Notes: generated from the sequence alone by a model not told the origin. A stretch of 64,000 bases of DNA from Citricoccus alkalitolerans (GCF_039528175.1 NZ_BAAALH010000001.1:930001-994000); one strand, 5' to 3'. Positions 28,328-36,233 are shown, counted from the first letter of the stretch. Program-made: numbers and translations.

Positions 28328-28654
28328 ATGACCACTGAAGCACCCCAGACCGAACTGGATGACATCAGGGAGGCCCTGCACGAGGTCATGGACCCCGAGC
28401 TGGGCGTGAACATCGTGGACCTGGGCCTGCTCTACGGCATGCACTACGCCGAGGACGGCGCACTGATCCTTGACATGACCCTGACCACCGCCGCCTGCCC
28501 CTTGACGGACATGATCGAGGAACAGATCGGCAACGAGATCGGCACCATGGTGGACGAGTGGCGCCTGAACTGGGTCTGGATGCCACCGTGGGGCCCCGAG
28601 AAGATCACGGATGACGGCCGTGAGCAGATGCGGGCCCTCGGCTTCAACATCTGA
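28328..28654 (+). CDS. Metal-sulfur cluster assembly factor (DUF59/MIP18, SufT-like)
   Basis: The 108-residue protein is a single DUF59 domain with DPELGVNIVDLGLLYG near residue 24 and TTAACPLTDMIEEQ near 56, including the conserved Cys. Such proteins (SufT, PaaD-like) assist Fe-S cluster delivery to target enzymes. Last gene of the operon, followed by a 26-bp hairpin. In Corynebacterium-type operons sufS and sufU sit before this gene; here they are missing. Confidence 0.92.
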   Translation: MTTEAPQTELDDIREALHEVMDPELGVNIVDLGLLYGMHYAEDGALILDMTLTTAACPLTDMIEEQIGNEIGTMVDEWRLNWVWMPPWGPEKITDDGREQMRALGFNI

Positions 28655-28681
28655 TCCAGCATCTGACCCGATGCGCCGGAA

Positions 28682-28744
28682 AATCCCGGTCATCCTGACC
28701 TTTCCCGAGAATCATCACCGGGAAAGGTCAGGATGACCGGGATT
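28682..28744. terminator. 26-bp perfect hairpin between the SUF and bioYMN operons
   Basis: The arms 28682-28707 and 28719-28744 are perfect reverse complements over 26 bases, with an 11-base loop. It stands between two converging operons and could terminate both. The right arm covers the last codons and stop of the minus-strand bioN gene (stop at 28730-28728), so that gene's end is read as one arm of the hairpin. The stem is about twice the length of ordinary terminators. Confidence 0.8.
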
Positions 28745-29393
28745 CTGCTGTCTCAACGTGATGATCCCCAGGCAGCCCGCGGGCGGCCAGGGCCTCACCT
28801 GTGGCGTGGGCGTGCCCCACGGTCGCCACCAGCACAGGGCCCATGAGCCGCACCGGTCCACGCCGCAGCCCGCGTGAGGCCAGGGCGTCGGCGTTGCGAC
28901 GAACCGCACCACCGACCCAGGGGATGGACCGGATCATCACGTTGACCGCCAGGGCCGCCGCCTCGGGGTTGACGCCGACCGGGCGCAGGACGCCGAAGAA
29001 CCGCTCCAGGCCGTCCAGCAGTTCCGTGCCCGGGGTGGTGATCACCAGCAACCGCGCCGCGGCCAGGGCACCGAACACCGCGGCTACCACCACGAGGGCC
29101 GGACCCAGCGCCTCGAGGGGCGGGGACGACGTCGGTCCCCAGATCCCGGAGACGAAGCGGGCGATTCCCGCGAACAGCAGCAGGGGCCAGCCGCGGCGCC
29201 ACGGCGCGAGGAACTCGCGCGGGAGTGCGGCCGTCAGGTAGAGGGCGAAGACCACCGCCACGGCCACGCCGACCACCAGCGGCTGACGCCAGAAGACGAG
29301 GACGGCAGAGAGGGCCAGCAGCACGGTGTACTTGGCCCACAGGGGGCAGCGGTGCACCGCGCTGGTACCGGGCCGGTAGTCCAGCAGGTTCAC
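28728..29393 (-). CDS. bioN: Biotin ECF transporter transmembrane subunit BioN
   Basis: Energy-coupling T subunit linking the ATPase to the biotin-binding BioY. The 221-residue product has five hydrophobic segments; the cytoplasmic coupling segment is represented by ADALASRGLRRGP (family pattern A-x-x-x-R-G) near residue 190. A longer frame to 29522 exists, but I chose GTG at 29393 because it overlaps the bioM stop (GTGA) and gives the usual N-terminus (NLLDYRPGTSAVHRCPLW). The last codons form part of the shared hairpin terminator. Confidence 0.88.
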   Translation of the reverse strand: MNLLDYRPGTSAVHRCPLWAKYTVLLALSAVLVFWRQPLVVGVAVAVVFALYLTAALPREFLAPWRRGWPLLLFAGIARFVSGIWGPTSSPPLEALGPALVVVAAVFGALAAARLLVITTPGTELLDGLERFFGVLRPVGVNPEAAALAVNVMIRSIPWVGGAVRRNADALASRGLRRGPVRLMGPVLVATVGHAHATGEALAARGLPGDHHVETAESRSS

Positions 29394-30244
29394 AGCCGTC
29401 CCGTTCCCGCATCCGGGCCGTCCCTGCGGGCGCGCCGGGCCAGAACGTCCGTGCGATACCACTGAACGGCGGCCGGGCCGGTGGCGTCGTGGACGATCTG
29501 GCCGTCGGCGATCACCAGACACCGGTCCGCCTGGGCGGCGAAGTCGAGGTCATGGGTGGTGTAGACAATCTGCTCACATCGGCCGGATCCCGGCAAGGAC
29601 AGCAAGAGCTCCTGGACCTCGAGTGTCCAGTCCAGGTCCAGCAGGGTGGTGGGTTCGTCGGCCACGAGCAGCACAGGGTCCGTGGCCAACACGGAGGCCA
29701 GGGCCAGTCGCTGGCGCTGCCCACCGGAGAGGTCGTAGATGCTGCGGTGTCCCAGGCCTCCGAGGCCGTGCTCTTGCAACAGACGCTCGGCAGCCATCCT
29801 TCGTTCCGGGCGCCGCCGGTGCGTGCGCCGCAGTGAAAGCTCGACGTCCTCGCCGGCGGTAGGCATCACCAGCTGGACGAGGGGGTCGGTGAAGACGAAG
29901 CCCGTCCGTGCGCGGACGGCCGTGGTCTCCGTGACCGCGTCCAGACCGTGCACGCGCACGCTTCCCACAGCGGGCGGTACCAGGCCGTTGAGGAGGCGGA
30001 TGAGCGTCGACTTACCTGAGCCGTTGGCCCCGATCACCGCGACCGTGGGTTCGGACGCCATCAGGTCCACCGGGCCCAGGACGCGGACGGTGCCGGCTTC
30101 TGAACCGGTCGACTGGCCAGGTCCCGGCGCGGCCCCGGGGACATCCACCACGACGTCCCGCAGCTCCAGGCCGGAGGCTGCTCCTCCGTTGCCGGGCTGG
30201 CCCTGGGTGACGTTCTCGCGGTGCCGTGTGATGGAGGGCTCCAC
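29390..30244 (-). CDS. bioM: Biotin ECF transporter ATPase BioM
   Basis: ATPase of the bioYMN biotin uptake system. The 284-residue product has Walker A GANGSGKSTL, signature DLSGGQRQR and Walker B LLVADEPTTLLD. The first 50 residues are Gly/Pro-rich and may be over-called: the start used is GTG 30244, 5 bases after the bioY stop, but a shorter start is possible. C-terminal YRTDVLARRARR is unremarkable. Functional call rests on context between bioY and bioN. Confidence 0.88.
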   Translation of the reverse strand: MEPSITRHRENVTQGQPGNGGAASGLELRDVVVDVPGAAPGPGQSTGSEAGTVRVLGPVDLMASEPTVAVIGANGSGKSTLIRLLNGLVPPAVGSVRVHGLDAVTETTAVRARTGFVFTDPLVQLVMPTAGEDVELSLRRTHRRRPERRMAAERLLQEHGLGGLGHRSIYDLSGGQRQRLALASVLATDPVLLVADEPTTLLDLDWTLEVQELLLSLPGSGRCEQIVYTTHDLDFAAQADRCLVIADGQIVHDATGPAAVQWYRTDVLARRARRDGPDAGTGRL

Positions 30245-30249
30245 TCCGC

Positions 30250-30906
30250 TCAGAACCGCCGGAGGGCCAGGGCTGGGAAGGCCCGGATCACCGTGGCGGC
30301 CACGGCGGTGGCGAGCACGTTCTTGATGACGTCACCGGGCCAGAACACCATGTCCGCCGCCAGGGCGGTCGGCAGGTCCAGGTCGAGCGCGAGCATCATC
30401 CCGCCGATGCCCATGGGGTGGATGAACACGAACGATCCCACCATGGCCGCGATCCAGACCAGGGCCCACCAACCGAAGCCGATCCGTCCTGCGGCCACCT
30501 CCGTGCCCCGGGCAACGCGCCGGGCAGCGGCGGACTGCCCCCGTTTCAGGACCAGCGTTGAGAGGGCACCGGTCAAGGCGGCCGCGAAGGGGAACGCCAA
30601 CAGGTAGCCGCCGGAAGGTCCGGCGAGCACACCGAAGCCGGCGTTGAAGCCGGAAAGCACCGGCAGTCCCACCAAGCCCACCACCACGTACAGGGCCACC
30701 GAGAGGAAGCCGAGCCGTGCCCCCAGGATGAGCCCGGTGAGCATGACCGCGAAGGTCTGTAGGGTGATCGGCACGCCGAATCCACCCACCGGAATCGGCG
30801 GGAGCATGGCGCATACAGCAATCAGGGCGGCGAAGACGCCGGCAAGGGCCACCTGGGCCGGAACGGCCAGCGGCTTGCGGCCGGCAACGGTAACTGACTG
30901 GCTCAC
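30250..30906 (-). CDS. bioY: Biotin-binding substrate subunit BioY
   Basis: S component that binds biotin in the membrane. The 218-residue protein has six hydrophobic helices and the family motifs PPIPVGGFGVPITLQTF near residue 35, GLPVLSGFNAGFGVLAGPSGGY (given in part; GPSGGYLLAFP near 90) and FWPGDVIKN near 190. I chose GTG at 30906, preceded by GAGGAG, over a longer frame to 31017 that lacks conserved content. It is the first gene of bioY-bioM-bioN and diverges from the ABC-F gene. Confidence 0.93.
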   Translation of the reverse strand: MSQSVTVAGRKPLAVPAQVALAGVFAALIAVCAMLPPIPVGGFGVPITLQTFAVMLTGLILGARLGFLSVALYVVVGLVGLPVLSGFNAGFGVLAGPSGGYLLAFPFAAALTGALSTLVLKRGQSAAARRVARGTEVAAGRIGFGWWALVWIAAMVGSFVFIHPMGIGGMMLALDLDLPTALAADMVFWPGDVIKNVLATAVAATVIRAFPALALRRF

Positions 30907-30973
30907 GGTGGACTCCTCGAAAGCGGTGGGACGGTGGTGCGGATGGCGGGCATGCCGGTTTTGACGACGACGG

Positions 30974-31012
30974 TAGACTTGGCGGGTTCCGCCAACCCTG
31001 CCGGACAGTCTA
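30974..31012. promoter_or_regulatory. Nested inverted repeats between bioY and the ABC-F gene
   Basis: TAGACT (30974-30979) and AGTCTA (31007-31012) form outer arms; inside lies TGGCGG (30980-30985), loop GTT plus flank, and CCGCCA (30989-30994). The outer hexamers also fit minus-10 boxes, one per strand, so the element could hold promoters for both divergent transcripts. A biotin-responsive regulator would be expected here, but the arms do not match BirA or BioQ sites I know. Confidence 0.35.
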
Positions 31013-31034
31013 TTCACCTCAAGGAGTCCTCCCC

Positions 31035-32633
31035 GTGCTTGCCGTCACAGACCTCGAACTTCGCGTGGGGGCCCGGCTGCTCATGGACGGAGTCTCCTTC
31101 AAGGTGGACAAGGGGGACAAGGTCGGCCTGGTCGGGCGCAACGGTGCCGGTAAGACCACCTTGACAAAGGTTCTGGCCGGCGGCGGCCTCCCTGCCGGAG
31201 GCAATGTGACCCGCCGTGGCACCGTTGGCTATCTGCCCCAGGACCCCAAGGTCGAGGACATGGACCAGACGGCGCGGGACCGCATCCTCTCAGCACGGTC
31301 CCTGGACCAGATCATCCGCCGCATGCGTCAGGCCGAGGACGACATGGCCAATGCCGATGACGCCATCCGCGAGAAGGCCATGAACCGCTATGGCCGGCTC
31401 GAGGCGGAGTTCACGACGTCGGGCGGGTATGCCGCGGAGTCCGAGGCCGCCACGATCTGCGCGAACCTCGGTCTGCCGGACCGAATCCTCGACCAGCCCC
31501 TGCATACCCTCTCTGGTGGTCAGCGGCGCCGCGTGGAGTTGGCGCGGATCCTCTTCTCGGACGCGGACGTCCTGCTGTTGGACGAGCCCACCAACCACCT
31601 GGACCACGACTCGATCGTGTGGCTGCGCGACTTCCTGAAGGCCTACCAGGGCGGGTTCATCGTGATCAGCCACGACGTGGACCTCATGGAGATGACCGTC
31701 AACAAGGTGTTGTACCTGGATGCCAACCGTCAGGTGATCGACACCTACAACATGGGCTGGAAGAACTACCTGCTGCAGCGTGAGCAGGATCAGGCCCGCC
31801 GCAAGCGCGAGTACTCCAATGCCGAGAAGAAGGCCACCCATCTGATGGAGCAGGCCAACAAGATGCGCGCCAAGGCGACGAAGGCGGTGGCCGCCCAGAG
31901 CATGATCAAGCGGGCTGAGCGCATGATGAAGGGACTGGAGGGGGAGCGGGCGGCCGACAAGGTGGCCGCAATCCGCTTCCCGGAGCCGGCCAAGTGCGGT
32001 AAGACCCCGCTCAAGGCAGAGGACCTCTCCAAGTCCTATGGATCCTTGGAGATCTTCTCCGGCGTGGACCTGGCGATCGACCGCGGTTCCCGCGTGGTGA
32101 TCCTCGGCTTCAATGGCGCCGGCAAGACCACCTTGCTGCGGATGCTCGCGGGGGTGGACCAGCCGGACACCGGCGAGGTCATCGCCGGGCACGGGCTCAA
32201 GCTCGGCTACTACGCCCAGGAACATGAGACGCTGGACACCGACCGTTCGGTGCTGGAGAACATGAAGACCGCCGCACCGGACCTGGCGGACACCGAGGTG
32301 CGCAACGTCCTCGGTTCCTTCCTGTTCCAGGGTGATGACGTGGCCAAGCCGGCCGGCGTGCTCTCCGGCGGTGAGAAGACCCGGCTGGCCCTGGCCACCC
32401 TCGTGGCCTCCAGTGCGAACGTCCTGCTGCTGGACGAGCCGACGAACAACCTGGACCCGGCCTCACGCGAGGAGATCCTCAACGCCTTGCGTACCTACGA
32501 GGGTGCCGTGGTGCTGGTGACACACGATGAGGGTGCTGTGGAGGCCCTCGACCCGGAGCGGGTCGTGCTTTTGCCGGACGGGGTGGAAGACCACTGGAAC
32601 AGCACCTATCAGGACCTGATCACCCTGGCCTGA
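31035..32633 (+). CDS. ABC-F family ATPase
   Basis: Soluble protein with two ABC domains and no membrane segments; such ABC-F proteins act on the ribosome (EttA/Uup type) and some protect it from antibiotics. The 532 residues contain two Walker A motifs (GRNGAGKTT near 36, GFNGAGKTT near 362), two signatures (LSGGQRRR, LSGGEKTR) and Walker B LLLDEPTN in both halves, joined by a charged linker around 245-300. GTG start preceded by AAGGAG. The actinobacterial relatives I recall are housekeeping; resistance is not implied. Confidence 0.9.
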   Translation: MLAVTDLELRVGARLLMDGVSFKVDKGDKVGLVGRNGAGKTTLTKVLAGGGLPAGGNVTRRGTVGYLPQDPKVEDMDQTARDRILSARSLDQIIRRMRQAEDDMANADDAIREKAMNRYGRLEAEFTTSGGYAAESEAATICANLGLPDRILDQPLHTLSGGQRRRVELARILFSDADVLLLDEPTNHLDHDSIVWLRDFLKAYQGGFIVISHDVDLMEMTVNKVLYLDANRQVIDTYNMGWKNYLLQREQDQARRKREYSNAEKKATHLMEQANKMRAKATKAVAAQSMIKRAERMMKGLEGERAADKVAAIRFPEPAKCGKTPLKAEDLSKSYGSLEIFSGVDLAIDRGSRVVILGFNGAGKTTLLRMLAGVDQPDTGEVIAGHGLKLGYYAQEHETLDTDRSVLENMKTAAPDLADTEVRNVLGSFLFQGDDVAKPAGVLSGGEKTRLALATLVASSANVLLLDEPTNNLDPASREEILNALRTYEGAVVLVTHDEGAVEALDPERVVLLPDGVEDHWNSTYQDLITLA

Positions 32634-32651
32634 GTGCCTGAGTGCCTGAGC
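32628..32651 (+). repeat. Three tandem 8-bp units placing stops in all three frames
   Basis: GCCTGAGT, GCCTGAGT and GCCTGAGC follow one another across the ABC-F stop codon. Because the unit is 8 bases long, its TGA falls at 32631, 32639 and 32647, in three different frames, so any frameshifted ribosome would also stop. The converging SURF1 gene ends at 32653. Confidence 0.75.
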
Positions 32652-32652
32652 G

Positions 32653-33660
32653 CTACCGGCGGGCCTCCGCCTCGTCCAGCAATGCGTCCTCGGCTTCCTC
32701 GTCGGTGAGCACACCGTCGCGGCGCCGAACCGGCTTGCGCTTCGGCGCTCGGTAGGCGGACAGATACCCCTGCTCCTCGGTCAACCCGAGTTCACGGTCA
32801 TCGCGGTCGTTCACGGCCCGCTGCCGTCCCATGTAGCCCCACACGATGAAGCTCATCAGACCGAAGAGGAACCACTGGAGCGAGTAGGACAGGTGCGGTC
32901 CTTCATCCAGGGTGGGCGGCACCAGGGTCTGGGGTCGGCTCGCCGGGGCGGGGTCCTCCTCGACCATCTCCCCGTAGGCGGTGTCCGCGATCGGGTAGCC
33001 GACGGCTTCCTCCATGGCTACCAGGTCGATCGAGGCCAACTGCCCGTCCGGGGCATCCCGCTCCAGGGTGGGCTCGCCGGGTTTGGTGCGGACCACCACG
33101 GTGGCCTCACCTTCGGGGGGTGCGGGTACGACGTCGGGCCAGCCGGCGGTGTTGCCGATGGGCAGCCAGCCGCGGTCGACCGCGATGACGTCCCCGGTGT
33201 CCGCCCGGAACGGGACGATGACCTCGTACCCAGGCTTGCCGGCCTTCGGCCGGTTGCGCACGATCTGGGTGTCCTCGGCCAGGTACTCGCCGGTCATCTC
33301 CACCGGGGTCCATTCGCGGGAGGCCTCGAACGCCGTGAAGAGGTCCTCGTTGCCGGCCAGCGGGATGGGGGCCTCGTCGTAGTTCTCCAGCACCTTATTG
33401 ATCTCGGTGACGGCCTCCATGCGTCGGTCCATCTGCCACTGGCCGAGCAGGGCGCAGGCCACGGAGAAGATGGCGCAGAACGCCAGCCCACCGAGCCACT
33501 GGGGGGAGAGCAGGAACCGGAAGTCGAGCCGGGCACGCTTCTGTCCAGGTCGACCGGAATCGGCCTGGCGGTCGCTCTCGGAAGACTCGTATCGCCCGGC
33601 GTTCTCGCCACGCGGATCTCCGCCGGCGCCGGTGACGCGGTCATTGCTCGTCTGGGTCAT
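32653..33660 (-). CDS. SURF1 family cytochrome oxidase biogenesis protein
   Basis: SURF1 proteins help insert haem a into cytochrome c oxidase. The 335-residue product has the family plan: a 45-residue polar N-terminus, one membrane helix (about 53-73, ending LLGQWQMDRR), a large extracytoplasmic domain with RNRPKAGKPGYEVIVPF and VDRGWLP, and a second helix near 270-288 (WFLFGLMSFIVWGYM). A charged C-terminal tail of about 45 residues follows. ATG overlaps the stop of the upstream small gene (ATGA). Confidence 0.92.
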   Translation of the reverse strand: MTQTSNDRVTGAGGDPRGENAGRYESSESDRQADSGRPGQKRARLDFRFLLSPQWLGGLAFCAIFSVACALLGQWQMDRRMEAVTEINKVLENYDEAPIPLAGNEDLFTAFEASREWTPVEMTGEYLAEDTQIVRNRPKAGKPGYEVIVPFRADTGDVIAVDRGWLPIGNTAGWPDVVPAPPEGEATVVVRTKPGEPTLERDAPDGQLASIDLVAMEEAVGYPIADTAYGEMVEEDPAPASRPQTLVPPTLDEGPHLSYSLQWFLFGLMSFIVWGYMGRQRAVNDRDDRELGLTEEQGYLSAYRAPKRKPVRRRDGVLTDEEAEDALLDEAEARR

Positions 33661-33992
33661 GAATCCTTCTCGCGGGTGTCAGTACCGTTGAAGGCCAGGG
33701 ACAGCACGTCCCTCAGCAGTCCCCGGGACTGCAGGTAGTCGGCCAGCCAGTCCCGATGGTCCTCGCAGGCCAACCATGTCTTGCGCCGCTCGGGGGCATG
33801 GATCCGGGGATTGTTCCATTCCAGGCGCCAGGCCGCAGGATGCCCGCAACCTTTCCGGGAGCAGACTTGCTGGTCCGCCTCAGAAGCGCTGCGCGCTCCA
33901 CGTCCCGACGACGGCCGGCCACCGGGAACGGTCGGCGGAGGGATCGGCGGATTGGTACCGTCCAGGGCACCGAGGAGGTCATCGTGGCTCAT
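33657..33992 (-). CDS. Small conserved Cys/His protein of unknown function
   Basis: I do not know the function of this 111-residue protein. It has a Pro/Gly/Ser-rich first half and a C-terminal core CSRKGC...NNPRIHAPERRKTWLAC.DH that looks like a small metal-binding knuckle (Cys44 and Cys49 region, a Cys and His about 30 residues later). Similar short proteins occur beside SURF1 in other actinobacteria, sometimes carrying doubtful names. It overlaps both neighbours: 14 bases with the DUF3099 gene and 4 with SURF1, so the three are co-translated. Confidence 0.75.
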   Translation of the reverse strand: MSHDDLLGALDGTNPPIPPPTVPGGRPSSGRGARSASEADQQVCSRKGCGHPAAWRLEWNNPRIHAPERRKTWLACEDHRDWLADYLQSRGLLRDVLSLAFNGTDTREKDS

Positions 33993-34386
33993 GCGGCCCT
34001 GCCCTATCGTCGTCCACGGTTTCGCCCACGACGGTCTCGGGTCCGGCGGTCAGCTCGAGCCGAGCGCCGAGCTGCGGGGTACCTGGGGACGCCGGAGGCA
34101 CCGCATCCAGCACCTCGCCGTTGGACACGGCCCCGTTGTTGGCCAGCATCACGGCGATGTAGGGCAACACGATGGCCGCAATGAAGAGCACGATCTGCAC
34201 CCAGCCAGTGGTGAAGAAGGCCCCGACGAAACAGGCCGTCCGGATGCCCATCTGCCACGCGTAACGGACGAATCGGGCGTCCCGGTCCACGTGTCCGGCC
34301 TCCGGGGCGCTGGTGATCCGCTGCACGTCGTCGTCACGGCCCGGTTGTCCGGCTTGCGAGCCGGTCTGGACGTGACGGGTGGACAT
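33979..34386 (-). CDS. DUF3099 membrane protein
   Basis: The 135-residue product matches the DUF3099 pattern: an ITSAPEA-like start of the domain, DRDARFVRYAWQMGIRTACF with the RY...M..R..C pattern, then two hydrophobic helices (about 60-80 and 84-102). The tail is acidic. I chose ATG 34386 with AGGAG upstream over a TTG 15 bases earlier. First gene of the DUF3099-small protein-SURF1 unit. No molecular role is known to me. Confidence 0.82.
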   Translation of the reverse strand: MSTRHVQTGSQAGQPGRDDDVQRITSAPEAGHVDRDARFVRYAWQMGIRTACFVGAFFTTGWVQIVLFIAAIVLPYIAVMLANNGAVSNGEVLDAVPPASPGTPQLGARLELTAGPETVVGETVDDDRAGPHEPR

Positions 34387-34542
34387 GAGACGCTCCTGCA
34401 AGGCTGAGCGCTGGCACGGCGACCGTCCAGCGGGGTTTCGGTTCCGTCCATTGTCCCACTTTCCGCCCTAGAGTGGATGACCGGAGAAGTGATCTGACAT
34501 ACCGCAGTGATCGCACGAGAGACCAGTCCCAGGAGGACCCCG

Positions 34543-35304
34543 ATGGCCGAGGCCAGCACCGTTTCCACCCCCACGACAGATTCCCCGGACGCCCCGGCTG
34601 CCGGCCGCAGCGTGCTCGTCACCGGCGGCAACCGGGGCATCGGCCTCGCCATCGCCCAGGCATTCCGGGCCAATGGGGACAAGGTCGCCGTGACCTCCCG
34701 CTCTGGCGAGGCGCCGGACGGCCTGTTCGCCGTGCAGGCCGATGTCACGGATGCCGAGTCCGTGGACCGGGCCTTCACCGAGGTCGAGGAGGCTCACGGC
34801 CCCGTCGAGGTCCTCGTGGCCAACGCCGGCATCACCCGGGACCAGCTGCTGTTGCGCATGAGCGAAGAGGACTTCTCCGCCGTCATCGACACCAACCTCA
34901 CCGGGGCCTTCCGCGTTCTCAAGCGGGCGTCGAAGGGCATGATCCGGAAGAAGAAGGGTCGCGTGGTGCTGATCTCCTCGGTGGTCGGCCTCATGGGCTC
35001 ACCGGGTCAGATCAATTACGCCTCGTCCAAGGCCGGGCTGGTCGGCATGGCCCGCTCACTGACCCGCGAACTCGGATCCCGCAACATCACGGCGAATGTG
35101 GTGGCGCCGGGTTACATCGACACGGAGATGACCCAGTCCCTGGGGGAGGATCTGCAGAAGCAGTACCGGTCCCAGATCCCCGCGGGGCGCTTCGCCGAGC
35201 CCGCCGAGGTCGCCAACGTGGTGCGCTGGCTCGCCTCGGACGAGGCCTCGTACATCTCCGGGGCCGTCATCCCCGTGGATGGCGGTCTCGGGATGGGACA
35301 CTGA
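34543..35304 (+). CDS. fabG: 3-oxoacyl-ACP reductase (FabG/MabA type)
   Basis: NADPH-dependent reductase of fatty acid elongation. The 253-residue short-chain dehydrogenase has TGGNRGIGLA (cofactor loop), NAGITRD, the catalytic Ser in VVLISSVVG and YASSK (Tyr-x3-Lys), with APGYIDTEM after it. The VTGGNRGIG and PGYIDTEMT style matches mycobacterial MabA. AGGAGG at 34531-34536 favours ATG 34543 over an upstream in-frame GTG at 34507. The second SDR gene follows after 5 bases. Confidence 0.92.
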   Translation: MAEASTVSTPTTDSPDAPAAGRSVLVTGGNRGIGLAIAQAFRANGDKVAVTSRSGEAPDGLFAVQADVTDAESVDRAFTEVEEAHGPVEVLVANAGITRDQLLLRMSEEDFSAVIDTNLTGAFRVLKRASKGMIRKKKGRVVLISSVVGLMGSPGQINYASSKAGLVGMARSLTRELGSRNITANVVAPGYIDTEMTQSLGEDLQKQYRSQIPAGRFAEPAEVANVVRWLASDEASYISGAVIPVDGGLGMGH

Positions 35305-35309
35305 TTCCC

Positions 35310-36149
35310 ATGACTTCTGAGACTTCCGAGAACGCAGAGCACGCAGCAGAACGCGACTCCAGTTCGGCCACCGCCCAGGACCTGGCCGGCAAGGGCGCCA
35401 TCGTCACCGGCTCCAGCCGGGGTGTGGGCGCGGACACGGCCCAACTGCTCGCCGCCCGGGGCGCCGGCGTCGTCGTCAACTACCGTCAGAAGGCGCCTCG
35501 CGCCAATAAGGTCGTGGCTGGAATCGAGGCCGCCGGCGGCCGTGCCGTGGCCGTGGGCGCGGACATCACCACCGCCGAGGGCCGCAAGGCCATGGTGGAC
35601 GCTGCCGTCGAGACCTTCGGGTCCCTGGACATCCTGGTGCTGAACGCCTCCGGCGGCATGGAGACCTCGATGGGCGAGGACTACGCCACCGTGCTGAACC
35701 GCGATTCCCAGGTGGCCATGTTTGAGGCCGCGCTGGAGGTCATGCCGTCCGGCGGACAGGTGGTCTTCGTCACGAGCCATCAGGCACACTTCATCGACTC
35801 GGTCCCCACCATGGACGCCTACGTTCCGGTTGCCCAGTCCAAGCGCGCCGGCGAGGTTGCCCTGCGTGAGCGAATTCCCGCTCTGCAGGATCGGGGGATC
35901 GGCTTCGTGGTGGTGTCCGGGGACATGATCGAGGGGACCATCACGGCCACCATGCTCAACCGTGCCGAGCCCGGTGCCCTCGAGGCACGACGCGAGGCCG
36001 CCGGCAAGCTCTACTCGGTAGCCGAGTTCGCAGCGGAGATCGCCGCTGTGGTGGGTTCTGCTGGTCGGGATCTACCGATCGGTCACACCGAGTACGTCGG
36101 CGGTGCCCAGGACTTCCTCGACGTGGCCGGGGACCCCGACCACCGCTGA
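35310..36149 (+). CDS. Short-chain dehydrogenase/reductase with non-canonical catalytic spacing
   Basis: The 279-residue product is a Rossmann-fold SDR (TGSSRGVGAD cofactor loop, LNASGG in place of NNAG). At the active site the usual YxxxK is replaced: in AYVPVAQSKRAGE the residue four before the Lys is Val, and the nearest Tyr is seven before it. The Ser of VFVTSHQ is present. It lies 5 bases after fabG and is co-transcribed. I recall relatives with the same YxPVAxSKRAGE pattern, so it may be a family trait. Substrate unknown; a 25-residue polar N-terminus precedes the fold. Confidence 0.85.
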   Translation: MTSETSENAEHAAERDSSSATAQDLAGKGAIVTGSSRGVGADTAQLLAARGAGVVVNYRQKAPRANKVVAGIEAAGGRAVAVGADITTAEGRKAMVDAAVETFGSLDILVLNASGGMETSMGEDYATVLNRDSQVAMFEAALEVMPSGGQVVFVTSHQAHFIDSVPTMDAYVPVAQSKRAGEVALRERIPALQDRGIGFVVVSGDMIEGTITATMLNRAEPGALEARREAAGKLYSVAEFAAEIAAVVGSAGRDLPIGHTEYVGGAQDFLDVAGDPDHR

Positions 36150-36162
36150 ATCAGGGGGTTGT

Positions 36163-36213
36163 CAGTCGACTTCGTGGGGGTGTTCTGCGTCGACACCCCC
36201 ACGACGTCGACTG
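36163..36213. terminator. 21-bp hairpin between the SDR gene and serB
   Basis: Arms 36163-36183 and 36193-36213 pair over 21 positions with one mismatch across a 9-base loop. The hairpin lies 13 bases after the SDR stop and 20 before the serB stop, so it can terminate transcription in both directions. Confidence 0.75.
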
Positions 36214-36233
36214 AGCATGCGTGGTGCGGGCGG

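Noticed and set aside
31035..32633. Antibiotic resistance role for the ABC-F protein.
   Set aside because: The linker is short and the sequence resembles housekeeping actinobacterial ABC-F proteins; nothing nearby suggests resistance or antibiotic production.
34473..36149. A 558-codon frame that would fuse a fabG-overlapping N-terminus to the second SDR.
   Set aside because: Its first 275 codons read fabG out of frame and are Arg/Gly-rich. The SDR has its own ATG at 35310, 5 bases after the fabG stop.
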